Below are positions 47,953 to 60,289 of a stretch of 64,000 nt of DNA, piece by piece. Source of the DNA: Arachis hypogaea (taxonomy: Eukaryota > Streptophyta > Magnoliopsida > Fabales > Fabaceae). The translations under genes and the position numbers were made by a program. Position 1 is the stretch's first letter. Each line of letters opens with the position of its first letter. Where the stretch lies: contig NC_092052.1 in the NCBI RefSeq assembly GCF_003086295.3, positions 72,146,910 through 72,210,909 of the forward strand, written 5' to 3'. The notes beneath the pieces are model-generated. The model was not told the DNA's origin. It ran no database searches and worked only from the letters and a program-made list of their open reading frames with translations.

Positions 47953-50194
47953 TGTAACACCCTAATGCTTTTAAATTGAGTTAAGCTTTATTTGGGTTAT
48001 ATTTAGTAGCTGATATTCAAAACCTTGAGAAAATTTTCTTTTAAAACAAATGTAAAATATTTATATAAAATAATTTATAGATAAAAATATTGAATAACTA
48101 GTTTTTATTAGAATAGTTACTAGTTGAAAAATATAAGTGGATCTGAAAATACTAACATGAAAAATGGGCATGCTAAACTATGAAGGCATAACAATGACAA
48201 GCTTTACTCATACCAAATAATTATAACAAGAAACATCATAGTTACAATTTGCAATCACTCAATAAAATAAAATAAGACACTCAGAAAATCCTAATTCTCT
48301 TAATTTGTATAATTATGGCTAAAACAATTGCATATTCTTCCTTCTTAAGGTAAACGTTTAATGTTTTGTATCTACGTCCTCGATAGCTTCCTCCCATTAG
48401 TGCACTTGTCTTTTCACCTCAACTGAGCAATGTATTGCTTCGTACTGCATCGTTCTTGAAGATGGTACGGAGAGAGGGGCAAGAAACAAAAGTTTCTCAA
48501 TAGTTTATCTTTATGGTGTCATCGTATCCATCCCCAACCACTCCGAATTTTAAAATAAAAAGAGTGATGATGCAATGTTGTTCAATTATTATTCTCAAAA
48601 ATCTTGGTTAGTCGAAGTGGTGTGACTTTTATATGCTTCTCATTTACTTATGTTATGACATGTGTGATGCATATAAAATTCCTATAGCGTTAAAACATGT
48701 AAACTCATAAACCTTAGTTTGATGTTCTCATAGGCTATAAAGTAAGGCAACATAAATAATAAATAAGAGAAGAATAGTAAACAGAATATATTTGAATAAA
48801 ATAAAGATCTTAACTAATATCATGAATCAAACAAAAATGAACTTTGGATAAAAAAAGGATCTTTGAATGCAATAATAAACATAATCATAAATCAAAAAAG
48901 GATAAAAGAAGAACAATCATGATCACACTTTTCATTGCACTTTTCATTACTTTTTCTCGTAGCTTTTATGGAAAGTATTGAGCTCAAACCGGTATAAAAG
49001 GTGGGAGTTCCCTGCCCTTACCAAAGGTTCTTATCCCAAACGTTTTGGCGATCACCTTCCCTTACCGAAGGATCATCTCGATCGATCACCTTCCCTTGCC
49101 GAAAGATCATATCGATATCTTGTCTTTGGGGGTCACCTTCCCTTACCAAAGGATTATTCCCTCAGTTCAATTTACAATCAAGGTTATTTAGACATACACA
49201 AGAAGGAAGTTATGGCAACCAAGATATATTATTATAAAATTGATGGGAGTCTCCTTCCCTTACTGAAGGTTCCCAAAAGTTTGCCGATCACCTTCCCTTA
49301 CCGAAGGATCATCTCGATTATCTTGTCTTTGGGGGTCACCTTCCCTTCTCGAAGGATCATTCCTTCAATTCTTTAATCATTTAATGCACATAAGGTTGTT
49401 ATTATAATGCATAATGCATATGAAGGAAAGAGACATTATATCATGACATGTAGTGCTAACATGTATATCTAAATACATTTAACTTATGACATAAAAATTA
49501 GCATAAAATCTCCTACCTCGAGTAAAGTTCCGATAGGTATTCCGATGCAAATAGATGCGGTTTGTTAGTGAAGAGAGACTTGTTCCATAGCTAGACTGTG
49601 TATACTAGAATGTTTTGTATAGAAAAAGGGAATAGAATGAGAAAAGAAGGATCAAATTGCTCTCAGGTATGTGTAGATTATGTTAGGTGAAATTTTCAAT
49701 CTGAATTGTCACTTTGTAAGCCCTATAACATTTTCTACGTTTAGAATTTGGAAATAGTTATTAGAGACAAATTTATAGACAATTTAATTAGATTTAAAAC
49801 GAATCTTAAACTAAATCAATCGGATAACCATATCTTGAGATATTCTCCAAATACTGTTAGTATATCAGGCTGATAAGAGCGTGATTTTCTACTATGAACT
49901 TGTAACCGATTTATCTACCTAATTTAATTTGAATTTGATTTTATACTAAACTTAAGGAATAGAGCTAGCATTCTTATCTTTTCATATAACTAAATATCAT
50001 TCAAATCTAATAAATGTAAAATTAATTATGACTATATTTTTAAAGGTTGTTTATTGTCAATTAGAAATTTACTACTATTAGTGTTTTCATATGTTTAAAT
50101 TTTAAATTCAAATCTTAAATCATTACCATTTTAATTAATTAATTAGTTATTAGTTATTAAAAAATGACTTGATTTAAAAAGTTGGGATGTTACA
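47953..50194 (-). repeat. Element Y 5' LTR, uninterrupted
   Basis: Intact 2.24-kb LTR, the empty-site reference for the X insertion. Contains the CCTTCCC..GAAGG hairpin array at 49010-49370. Confidence 0.9.
49010..49370. repeat. Hairpin array in Y 5' LTR
   Basis: Homologue of 44071-44425 with the same unit order. Several stems carry a mismatch here (ACCAAAGG in place of ACCGAAGG). Confidence 0.85.
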
Positions 50195-51039
50195 TAAATT
50201 CCTTCGTTAAAGCTGCATATATAATACAACGAGTTGAGAACAATGAAGAATAATGGACTAATTGAAATGAAGAGGAACCAAGAAGGAAGAAACATCCTGG
50301 AAGTTGCTACCATTTTTATCCATTTATAATCTAAAATAGTTTTGTAATCATCATTAGACATTTGATTTCATTTTATATTGCTATTAAAATTTTTTCTAAG
50401 TGTCATAATCTTTTATTTTTGTAATATATCATAAAATTTTCATTGTATTTTCACCTCTTCATAATACTCTATTTTTATAAAATATTATAGAATTTTTTTA
50501 ATTTTATTTTTCTTTAATAGTTATAATCGATTTATGAATTTTATTTCATTCTTTCGTATCAAGTTTATTTTTTATTATTTTTTATTATAAAATTAGTATT
50601 TAACCTTAATTTTTTATATTCTTACTTTTTATTTTTATGTTGATTATATTATTATTTTCAATGTTAATGTTAATATTAATTAAAATCTAATTCCTTCTCT
50701 CTTTTAATACTCATCACTCCTAATTCTTATATTTACTATATAAAACAATATTTATTTTACGCATTTTCTTTATCTTCTTTCACATAATTTTATATCTCTT
50801 TCTCTTTCTTTTTTCTATTCTAGCTAATTTTTTGCATAATTAAAATTTAGTTGATGACTATAATTTTTATTTTTTGTTTTTTAAATTTGCTTAATGTATC
50901 TACTAAATAATTTTATGAATGTATTCATTAATTTTTTATTTTTGTGTAATTGTATTCATTAGTTATATAATGTTTTTGTCATTTATATATTATTTCTTTT
51001 TCTTTTTAACAATTTATATTTTTTTAATATCATTTACTA
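50195..51039. other. AT-rich flank of the nest
   Basis: T-rich, non-coding; no feature seen beyond chance open frames. Confidence 0.6.
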
Positions 51040-51476
51040 GTATTAATATTATTGAAAATACATTTTGGGATGAGCTAAGATATTTGAAATGGCACGTCAG
51101 CATTTTTTGCTGAGAAGCTTGTTGGGTTTCATATACCATGAATTATGAGTCTTCCTAATGAGCTATGCTGCTTCATATGTCTGGAAGAACTTAAACTTTA
51201 TGAATGCAGAGAGGTAATTGAACTTTCTGACAATGTCAAAGTCTATTATCACGATTGAAGATTCTCAATGTAATTGGTTGCAATTGTCTTTGATCTATCC
51301 CTAAATTCCACCATCTATAAAAGAGTTATATGTTGATGGGTGCACATCACTAGAAACAATATTAAGTTTAAATAGGAGACATATCTCATTTGAAAATTGC
51401 ATGAGATTGGATGAAGAATCATTGAATGATATTACAAAAGATACTCGTCTCACAATATTCAAAAATATATTGTAAT
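51040..51476 (+). pseudogene. LRR fragment of a TIR-NBS-LRR resistance gene
   Basis: Pieces in changing frames read like the LRR part of a plant TNL immune receptor: DELRYLKWH, then SLPNELCCFICLEELKLYEC and REVIELSDNVK, then IPPSIKELYVDGCTSLETI and ISFENCMRLDEESLNDI. The order matches the end of the NB-ARC-LRR linker followed by the last LRRs, so the TIR, NB-ARC and most LRRs are gone. There are several stops and at least two shifts. It lies between the retrotransposon nest and the MULE, and is a relic. Confidence 0.75.
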
Positions 51477-52108
51477 TGTTCCATCCTTTAACCTTCAAGT
51501 AACATAATAGATAGTTTCCATGTAAATATCAGAAGCTACATATTAAGTAAAGAAAAAAGAAAAGTTACTAGCACACTGGTAGTATTGATGTTGACAATTT
51601 GTTGACAATTATCAACAAGAGAAATACAAGTTCATAAACACATAAAATTTACAGCTCATTATGGTAAGCAATTTTGACAAGTTCAAGAAGTGATATATAT
51701 CAAGTAGTAATGGTCAATGATTAATTTTTGACTTGGTAAAAAATGTGTCACCAACCATACAAGTTTTATCATTTGTTTACAACTAAGTTGCAACTCCCTT
51801 TGTGCAACTAGTACACACTAGCATCTTCGTGCTTTTCCATTTAAGAGATAAGTTAATCTACAATTAATTATTAGGTGTTAAGTTTTCTAAATGTAATACA
51901 TTTGTTTGCTTTTATAAACACATTTTCTTGTAACAGTATGCATTCCATTTCCTTTAATATAAATAAGAACCTTACGTATTCTTCTACTAGGTGTTATACT
52001 ATGTTCTAACAGATAGGCCTTGAAGTTGTTGCATACTAATGCATGCATAAATGTATGTATTTGGGTGCCTAGTAATTGCTGAGAACTGATACTAAAAATA
52101 TAGTGTGT
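51477..52108. other. Non-coding DNA before the MULE
   Basis: AT-rich; nothing recognisable. Contains the left 10-bp target copy at its end (52109-52118). Confidence 0.6.
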
Positions 52109-52118
52109 GATTAATTAT

Positions 52119-52298
52119 GAGTTAATAGTCAATTTCGTCTCCGAGAGTGTCTTTGATTTCCATTTTCGTCTCCGAAAGTCAAAATTAATCAAAAACGTCC
52201 TTGAAAGATACCTGTGTTGATCACGTTCGTCCTTCCGTCTTCTCGGTTGATGAGATGGCAAACGGCCGCTTACGTGACCCGTTAACTGCCAAGTTGGC
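52119..52298 (+). repeat. Left terminal inverted repeat of MULE
   Basis: Starts GAGTTAATAGTCA and ends CTGCCAAGTTGGC. The promoter and 5' UTR of the transposase gene must begin here or just inside. Confidence 0.95.
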
Positions 52299-52927
52299 AG
52301 TGAAGAAGGACGACGTCGTTTTGGTTGAGTGAGCCAGTAGCGTTGAAACGTCGCCGTATTGTCTTCTGAAGAGGTTTTGAAATATTGCGATGCCTTACCT
52401 CTGTCTCATATCAACCATCGCTCTGTCTTTCACTCCAAAACGTGTCGTCTCCCACAAGGTATGCCCTGAGCGTTTGACCGAAGCTCTGCACCACCCCGAG
52501 AAAGATCGTTAGTGCTGCTAGACGATTACAGTGGAAAGGCTTTGGCCGTTGAATGCAGAGTAGATGTTATATTGGAGCAGCATTGCTAGTAAAAGAAGGC
52601 ATTGAGACGTTGAGAGGTAAGAATTGAACTCATAATATGATTTCTTACTTATTTTGTGATGTGGTGTATTGTGACTGTGGTGGTGTTAATGTTCGTCTGA
52701 TTTAGGGTTTATTAGTGTTGTTTTAGCATTTTCGTGTATGAGATTGTGTTACTTTGTATGGCTCTATGACAGTAGTCAGTGATGTTTGAATTTAGTGATG
52801 GTTCTGCTGCATTTTTTTTTGGGTTAAAGGTTGATTGGTACCAACTAGGTGTACTAGGTGGTGATTGATACAGAACAGTTGTTGCTGGTCATGTTTGTTT
52901 ATGATGTTTTCGTGTTTGTCATTGTAG

Positions 52928-55900
52928 ATGGAGGGTCCTCCCATGACGTTTATTTTTCACCATGGTGGGTTGTTTAGGACGGGTGAGGATGGAGACATGG
53001 TTTATAAACCTGATAATACAGAGGTATTGATGGGTGTTGAGGGAGACACACTTGATGTATTTTTTGTAAGGGGTTACTATAAGGAACTGGGATACATTGA
53101 GGCTGGCAATTGTTGGTGGAAAGTTCTTGGAGTTCCGATTCCATCTGGGTTGAAGAAGTTGGTGACAGATGCTGACTTGATTGCAATGTGCAAGGATTGT
53201 AGGAGGAACCACCATTTGATCAACCTATACTTTGAGGACTGCATCTCACAGCCTTGTGTAGTGGACAACATAGGGGAAGGTGTAGCTCTTCTGGAAGCAG
53301 GAACTAGTAAGAAGAAGAAGTTTAGTTCCCAGGCCAAGATGCACCACTCCCAACCTGTGAAAACTCCCACAGTGAACCACCCTCAGCCGAAGAAACCAAC
53401 CTCTGAGCCCACTAAGGCAGCCTCACAGCCCAGTAGGCCCAAAGCTCAGCCCAGTAAGCTCAATTCTCAGCCTACGAAGCCAGCCTCACAGCCCAGTAAG
53501 CCCAATAAGCCTTATTCTCAGCCCACCAAACCAACACATCAGGCCTCAAAGACCACCTCTCAGCCCATAAAGACTCCCTTGCAGTCAATAAAACTCCACC
53601 CTCAACAAACCAAAACCAACAATCAGGGGAAGACAGCCCTACATCATTCCAAAACATCCTCTCAACCAGCCAAGAACCCAAAAAGTAATAACAAGAAAGG
53701 AAATAGCAGTGCATGTAGAGTAACAAGATCTGGAAGAACTATAAGAGAAGGTCCCATCCAGGATGAAGATTCTGACTCTCATGACTCGTATGAGAGTATT
53801 GAAGATGAGTTGTACAAGCCTCCAAAAGTTCTAGGAGACAATTTATATAGTAGTGAAAGTGATAGTGACAGTGGAAAAGGTTCACAAAGAAAGCAAAAGC
53901 AAGCTGAAGCGAAGGAGAAGAATAGGCCTCCTAAGTCTAGACTAGCGGATAAAGAAATTGACACTGATGACTCAAGTTATGAGGGTTTCGAAGATGAAGA
54001 AAGCTCTCAATCTGGATTGCTACTGTTTTAATATTTCATTTGGCCAAATTTTAATGTCTTCCATGTTATGATTTGGTAGATGCAGACGAAGATGATGATG
54101 ATCTTGGAAGTTTTTCAGATCCTGACTCATGGCATTCAGAGGATTCTGGCAAGGAGTTAGACTCTGATGAGGAGACACCTACTGTTTATCCCCAATATAA
54201 TGAAGAAACCAAATTTAGAAACCTGAAGTTTGAGGTTAGTATGACTTTCAAATCAAAAGCTGAATTTATACAAGCCACTAGGGATTACACTATCCAGTAG
54301 GGCAGAAATATATTATTTACCAAGAATGATAGAGTTAGGGTTAGAGCTGTTTGTAAGTCAGACGATTGTCCATGGGTGGTTTATTGTGTTTGTAACAGTA
54401 AAAACTTGTCTTGGCAAATTAAAATGCTAATTGATAATCACACCTGTCCTAGAAAGAGGAAAAATAGGGCTGCAACCCAAACCTGGACACTTAGCAAGCT
54501 AGTACCTAAGCTTAGAAAGCACCCAACTATGAAGCATCGAGAGGTGTATGATTGGTTTGTCCGAAAGTGTAATGTGTACTTCAATAGCACATGCATCACT
54601 AGGGCACTAAAAGCTGCTAGGAAAATTGTAGAGGGTGATGAGATAGCCCAGTATGGTTTGGTGTGGGATTATGCAAACGAGTTACTTACTAGCAATCCAG
54701 GATCCAGAGTGCAAGTTGGTGTGATCCCTATGCCTGAGAGTCCTCCACTATTTGATCGGTTCTATGTGTGTCTTGATGCTTGCAAGCGGGGGTTTAAGGC
54801 GGGTTGTAGACCTCTAATTGGACTAGATGGAGCGTTTCTGAAGACACTACACAGAGGACAAATTCTAACTGCTTGCGGACAAGATGCTAACAATCACATC
54901 TTTGTGATTGCCTATGCAATTGCCAGTGTGAAAAACAAGGATAATTGGCAATAGTTTCTTGAACTGCTTCACAGTGATTTAGGTGACTACAAAGAGAACA
55001 AATGGTGCTTCGTCTCAGATATGCAGAAGGTAATAATTTCTGTAAGGACTAATTTGATTTACTGAATATTCTTTGAAGGACTAGTTTGATTTAATGAATT
55101 CAATGTTGATGACTGAAATGATTTAATATCTTTTCGTGTTTGGTCTTTTGGTGCAGGGTTTAATCCCTGCTGTTCAGGAAGTTTTTCCAAGAGTTCACCA
55201 CCACTTCTGCGTGTGGCATTTGTGGCGCAATTTCTCGAAACAGTGGGGTAGTTGTGAGTTAAAAGACCTTGTGTGGGAATGTGCAAGGTCAAGGACAGCA
55301 GCTGAATTTGATAGAAACATGAAGAGAGTTAAGTTGATTAACGAGAAAGCTTGGCAGTATCTTGATAAATGGCCAAAAGAGGCATGGATGAAGGCACATT
55401 TCAGTGAGGTTCCGAAAGTGGATAACATATGCAACAATGCCTGTGAGTCATTCAATGCAAAGATCAAACACGAAAGGAGTAAGCCTATCCTGACCTTGGC
55501 TAAGGAAGTTAGGAGAATCATCATGAAGAGTATGGTTGATAACAGAAAGAAGTTGCAGAACTACCAAGGAATTCTCCCTCCTGTTCAGCAAAGTAGGTTG
55601 GAAGCTATGACAGTGTTGTCCCTCCATTGGACTCCTCAGTGGTCTGGTGATGAAAAAGAGGAGTTGTACGAAGTGCATGGCTGGCCGACGAATATGGTTG
55701 TTGACCTGGGCAAGCACACATGCACCTGCAGGTTTTGGCAACTTACAGGTAACAACTTTCTTCCCTTACTTAATTAACAATGTCTTCATTCATGATAGTA
55801 TGTTTACTGTATCAATTTGTTTGGCTTGAAAGGAATGCCGTGTATGCATGCAATATCGGCAATACAAGATAAGAATGACAAGAGACCAGAAGAATATTGC

Positions 55901-56697
55901 CATGAGTGGTTAAAGATGGAAGCATATAAGCGTACCTGCTGTTTTAATGTCAATCCGGTTAAGGGGCATGATCTATGGGAAAAAATGCCACATCCAGCAC
56001 CAGTCCCACCCCCAGTGAAGCCTAAACCTGGGAGGCCAACAAAGAAGCGAAGAAGGGACAAAGAAGAACAACCGAGTGGGTCAAAGACAAAAATGAAAAG
56101 AAAATACAACCCAATCCGGTGCATGTACTATGGTGAGGTTGGACACAACAAAAGAGGGTGCGCAAAGAGAAAGGCTGTGGATGTTGAGGAACATGCCAAG
56201 CAGATGCAGCTACAATTGGCAGTTGTTACCCCTACTCCAGAAGGTGCTGAACCCGAAGTAAATGCTGCCCCTACTGATACTGATATTGGTACAGAAGCTG
56301 AGGCACCTATGCCTTCACTTCCATCACCCACTCAGGCTGACTCAGAGAGTGACAGCAGTGAATTGGAATGCATCCCACCAACCAAGGAGCCCCTAAAGGT
56401 AGTATCATCACTCCTAACTCCTAAAAAAATTTGAATGTAGCCTAATCATGTAATAAACTCATTTGGTACTAGATCATACAGGATCAATTGATTGGTAGGC
56501 CACCTAAGTTGCAAGTGATCAAAAGAAAAGCAAGGTTAACGTCCTCCCCTAAGCATATTGCAACTGGATCTGTGGCTGTTTCTGCTGAGACCATTAAGGG
56601 GACAAGTTCTGGAACTGCTAAGCGGCTGGAAAAATTCATGACCTTTGTGCCTACTCCAGGCTTCAATGCTCCAAGGAAGACTGATGACAAAGTTTGA
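52928..56697 (+). pseudogene. MudrA-like transposase, two premature stops
   Basis: A 5' UTR intron (donor GTAAG 52617, acceptor 52927) ends right at the ATG. N-terminal MULE domain (MTFIFHHGGLFRTGE ... GNCWWKVLG), then a Ser/Gln/Pro/Lys repeat region (SQPTKPxSQP, about residues 135-250), then an acidic stretch with a probable intron or shift at 54010-54072. MuDR DNA-binding region 54230-54460. Catalytic core with Asp in LIGLDGAFLK (about 54815-54845) and in SDMQKG, which spans the intron 55030-55156. SWIM finger CTC...CMH spans the intron 55749-55832. A CCHC-like knuckle near 56120 has Tyr for its second Cys. A last exon follows an intron from 56398. TAG stops at 54298 and 54952 fall where relatives have Trp. 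Otherwise complete. Confidence 0.93.
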
Positions 56698-57061
56698 TTT
56701 GTTAGGAATGTGTAGTTAACTCATTTTGTGTATGAAACAACATTCTGTTTGTTGCTTTTGTGTGTGGTAATTTAGTCTATGGACAATGTATTTGTCAGTT
56801 AAGAACCTTATGACTTTGTTCTGCTATTTCTCTATTAAGACAATGTGACAATTAGCCGTCAATGACAAGTTACTATTAAGATTACTTACTATCTTCATTT
56901 TGTTTATGCCTCAACATAATTCATGCAAACACAGAATTAATTGCCAAATTTTATAAAATTATCCACATTTGACAGGGAATTGCATCCAACTTCAAATAAC
57001 TACTCCCATTCAAATTAACAATTCCAATACATCATTACATGTTCATAGAGGATAACTAGGT
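56698..57061. other. Space between the convergent MULE genes
   Basis: 364 bp of AT-rich DNA between the stop codons; shared 3' UTR and terminator region. No further ORF. Confidence 0.6.
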
Positions 57062-57649
57062 TCATTTAGAAGTACATAAGAAACAACAAAGTATCATAAC
57101 TACTACAAACAGCAAAATCATTAGCAGTTTCAAAGCTCTAACTTCAGCTTCCAAAGTGCCCAACTTCCATGCCACCTTCACCCTCCATTCATCATACTCA
57201 CCTTCAACCTCCATATCAGCTCCTGCATCTTTCTTTGTACCACACACACCCACTGCTTTAAATTCATCATCATCAACCCACTTAAAATAATTGCAGTGAC
57301 TGCCCTTCTATAATTTCAGATGGGAGTAAACAAAAAAAATCAGAGAACACCCAACAGCATATAACAACATGAAAAAGCTTTAACTTCCTTTACCATCACT
57401 CATCCGGTACCTTGGACATGCATGGAACAATCTATTCGGATTCTCCGCTGTCCCAGATTTCTTAATCACAGTCTTCAGCTCACAGAAACATGATCCATCA
57501 TGAGCATTCACCCTCCTCCTTCGCATCGAAACACTGGATCCATGACTGTCGTGCGATGCATGTGACAAACCGCCACCAGAACCACCATCTCCTCTCTCCA
57601 TCCACGCAGCCAGCCAGGGATTACGCCTCCTACTTACCTCTACTGCCAC
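57062..57649 (-). CDS. GRF-type zinc-finger protein with C-terminal membrane segment, carried by the MULE
   Basis: Inferred exons 57649-57411 and 57299-57062 (donor AAG|GTACCG, acceptor GGGCAG|T, phase 2) give 158 residues. Ser/Arg-rich N-terminus; GRF zinc finger with CFCELKTVIKKSGTAENPNR, FHAC, then HCNYFKWVDDDEF, giving the CxC..C..C zinc ligands of this family; a charged helical stretch (WRVKVAWKLGTLEAEVRALK); and a hydrophobic end (LLMILLFVVVMILCCFLC). GRF fingers bind single-stranded DNA in proteins such as APE2 and TOP3A. Plant proteins of this small finger-helix-membrane form are uncharacterised. It converges on the transposase gene. Splice sites are inferred; the first exon alone could also be read to a stop at 57380. 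Confidence 0.75.
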
Positions 57650-57776
57650 CGAAAGTGATCACCTCGATGTATTTATCGTTCGAATTGGGATTAGGGTTTA
57701 TAAACTCGAAGGACTAATTTGATATCTTAAACAAAACTTATCTTGTCAGCAACAACATCCTACAGCCTGGCGTTGG

Positions 57777-57955
57777 CCAACTTGGCAGTTAACGGGCCAC
57801 GTAAGTGGCCGTTTGCCATCTCATCAACCGAGAAGACGGAAGGACGAACGTGATCAACACAGGTATCTTTCGAGAAAGTTTTTGATTAATTTTGACTTTC
57901 GGGGATGAAAATGGAGATCGAGAACACTTTTTGGGACGAAAATGACTATTAACTC
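57777..57955 (-). repeat. Right terminal inverted repeat of MULE
   Basis: Inverse of 52119-52298; likely carries the promoter of the minus-strand GRF gene. Confidence 0.95.
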
Positions 57956-58131
57956 GATTAATTATTATGCAAAAATAACTAATCATGAAAAAATAATTAT
58001 TATCATTTCACTAAGTCATTAACTATTTACTAACAATATTAACATGTTTTATATTGATGATTTAAAATAAACTAAATAAAAAACAAGGAAGAGAATAGAA
58101 ACGGTCTAAATAAAGGTACAGTCTCGTTTAA

Positions 58132-58136
<5 letters not shown>

Positions 58137-58170
<34 letters not shown>

Positions 58171-58178
58171 GCCAATAA

Positions 58179-58243
<65 letters not shown>
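58137..58243 (+). repeat. Microsatellites (AT)n and (ATT)n
   Basis: Perfect (AT)n at 58137-58164, a 16-base spacer, then (ATT)n, over 20 units, to 58243. Confidence 0.97.
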
Positions 58244-58244
<1 letters not shown>

Positions 58245-58246
58245 GA

Positions 58247-59251
58247 TGATAATTAGTGATTAAGAGAAAGTGGGGTTAAATCTCGGGCATCTTTTGACTT
58301 TGCTTATAATTTTGCTTTCTGTTAAGAGAATACAGGAGATGCCTCGATTTTGTCTCCTGACACGGTGGGAGTCAGAAAAGAGTTGCTTGAGAGAATTGTA
58401 ATAGAAGAATGTTGCTGAGTAGAGAAATAAGAAGATACTATATTTTTGTCTCCAATGTAGCAGAACCAATAACAGATAATAGAGTATAGAGTGACACACA
58501 GATTACAAACACTAATTCTCACTAGGATCTACCCAATCCTATCTCGGACAAGTCCAGATTCTAACCCAACCTGAACTTGACTAGGACTCACCCTAACTTT
58601 CAACAGCAAAATGCTAACCCAACTTGCAAGGAATCCTCTCAGGATCATGACATAAAACAGAAATACTAACAAATAATTTCTAAAATAACTTAGCCTTTTT
58701 CTCTAAGCTTAGCTTTCTGCCTTTTTTCGCTCATTGGATTTTTTCTTACAAACCTCACCATGTTTGCCTTTTTTCAATGAAACTCAGATAGACTAAACTG
58801 AAAAAAAAGAAATATTAAATAAAAACCATGAAGAAGAAGAATTAAAACAGCTCAAGGAGTTATGGGAACTGAAACAAGTGCTCTTTCTCTATTACTCAAT
58901 TCTTGGCCGTTCACCCCTATTATAGAAGAGTGAAGCTTCCAAAATTTGAACCATCTTCAATACTTGAGTTGTCTTCTTCTCCAACAATCAGAAACAGCAG
59001 CGGCGTGGTCAGAGGAGAGAGAAAAGGTTAAAGCAGTGACATGCAACCATACTATTCTCTTTTTCTTCAAGCTTCTTGAATCTTGGCCGTGTATCTTTGC
59101 TTTGCCCCCAAGTTTGATTCTTGTCTGTTGATGAATCATTGAGCACTTTTGACTTCATTGTCTTCATAGTTGCTTGATTGGTGCTTGTAGCTCAGAGGAT
59201 TTCTTCACGGTTTCTTGGTGAAGCACAAATGGGAAAGCCATATTTTTTGAT
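58247..59251. other. Non-coding DNA, unassigned
   Basis: Moderately AT-rich, no protein or RNA gene recognised on either strand. Probably old repeat sequence. Confidence 0.5.
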
Positions 59252-60289
59252 TGATGAATATTTTACGATAAATTTTGGATTGATTTGAGTAGATTTCATC
59301 ATATAAACCCACACTTATTCATCCAAATAACATACTTTTGTGTTCTCTCCCTAAATTAAGCTTAATTGTGAAAACACGCTATTTTGTGCTTATTTTGATC
59401 AATTTTATCACACTTTCATTCCATTCGATACCTTGATGGTTTTGATGAGTGATATCAGGTGTAACAGGTTGGAATGACTTGATAAGAGTGGAAGAAAAGC
59501 ATGGAATTGGGAGAAAACATGAAGAAATCAAAGGAGAAGCACACACTGGCGTGTGCGTAGTGCGTACGCACAACCTACCATGCGTACGTACAAGAACCAC
59601 ATAGCCATGTGTGCATACGCACAACTCCCTGTGCATGCACACAAGAAGAAAATCAGCAAGTGTGCGTACGCACACATCTGTACGTACGCACAGGTTCCAG
59701 CGCGTGACTCATTTATTGCAAATTGCTGGTGGCGATTTTTGGGCCTCCAGGGCCCAATTTTGGACCTTCTGAAGCTGATTCTTACTATATCAAAGGGGCT
59801 CTCTTTCCATGTGGGGGGGGGGGGAGCAATTAGGATTAGATTTTAGTCATGTAGTTCATTTTCTAGAGAGAGAAGCTCCCCCTTCTCTCTAGAACCTAGG
59901 TTTTTTAGTTTATTTTCTTTGTAATTTCTACTTTTAGTTCTTGTTTTCATCTAGTTTCTTCTACATTTCCTTATTCTCTTGTCTTAATTTCCTTAGTTTG
60001 TCTTGTTAATTTCTTTATTTTGTCCCTTTTATGTTTATGCACACTCTTGTTATTTTAATTTACATTTAATGCAATTTATGTCTTTATGTTCATTTAATGC
60101 TTTCTTTAGTTGTTGTTATCATTTTTTTTTGCTTTTGGTAGTTAGCTTTTATTTTTAATTCAATTTAATATTATTTTATTTTCATGCAAACCAAGTGTTT
60201 GATTAAATGCTTGGCTTAGTTTTTACTTAGTTTTTCTTCACTATTGGCTTGGAATTGATGACTTTGGTGACCCTTGAGTCATTGATGTC
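59252..60289 (+). repeat. Partial Athila-like LTR with TGTGCGTACGCACA palindromes
   Basis: Starts TGATGAATATTTTACG and shares the layout of the other Athila-like LTRs, including the GA/CT hairpin at about 59861-59893. Palindromes GTGCGTACGCAC and variants cluster at 59555-59690. It is cut at 60289 by the gypsy LTR; the remainder lies beyond the right edge. Confidence 0.65.

Larger units (their letters stand above)
14542..50194 (-). mobile_element. Element Y: non-autonomous LTR retrotransposon, outermost layer of the nest
   Basis: Minus-strand element with iMet primer site. Its 5' LTR is 47953-50194. Its 3' LTR is split into 14542-15252 and 43727-45259 by insertion of element X; the pieces sum to ~2244 bp against 2242 bp for the 5' LTR. 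Ends read TGTAACA...TGTTACA; the left terminal T is mutated to A. The primer site lies at 47939-47949 and the polypurine tract at 45260-45272. The 2.7-kb interior has no coding capacity. A TAAAT at 50195-50199 and near 14533 may be the target duplication, but the left border is eroded. LTR ends and primer site fit the Tekay/Del gypsy group. Confidence 0.85.
52119..57955. mobile_element. MuDR-type Mutator-like element (MULE), two convergent genes
   Basis: 5.84-kb element with perfect 10-bp target duplication GATTAATTAT (52109-52118 and 57956-57965) and ~180-bp terminal inverted repeats (52119-52298 and 57777-57955, about 15-20 differences by eye). Gene 1 on the plus strand is a mudrA-like transposase with two premature stops. 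Gene 2 on the minus strand is a GRF zinc-finger protein with an intact inferred frame. The layout parallels maize MuDR (convergent mudrA and mudrB), but gene 2 shows no sign of being mudrB. The exact target copies and good ends suggest fairly recent insertion. Confidence 0.95.

Noticed and set aside
53472..53964. Minus-strand open frames inside the transposase gene
   Set aside because: Shadows of the Ser/Gln/Pro/Lys repeat and acidic stretch on the plus strand.
58247..59251. Possible gene between the microsatellites and the LTR
   Set aside because: Short frames on both strands with no recognisable domain and no credible splice pattern.
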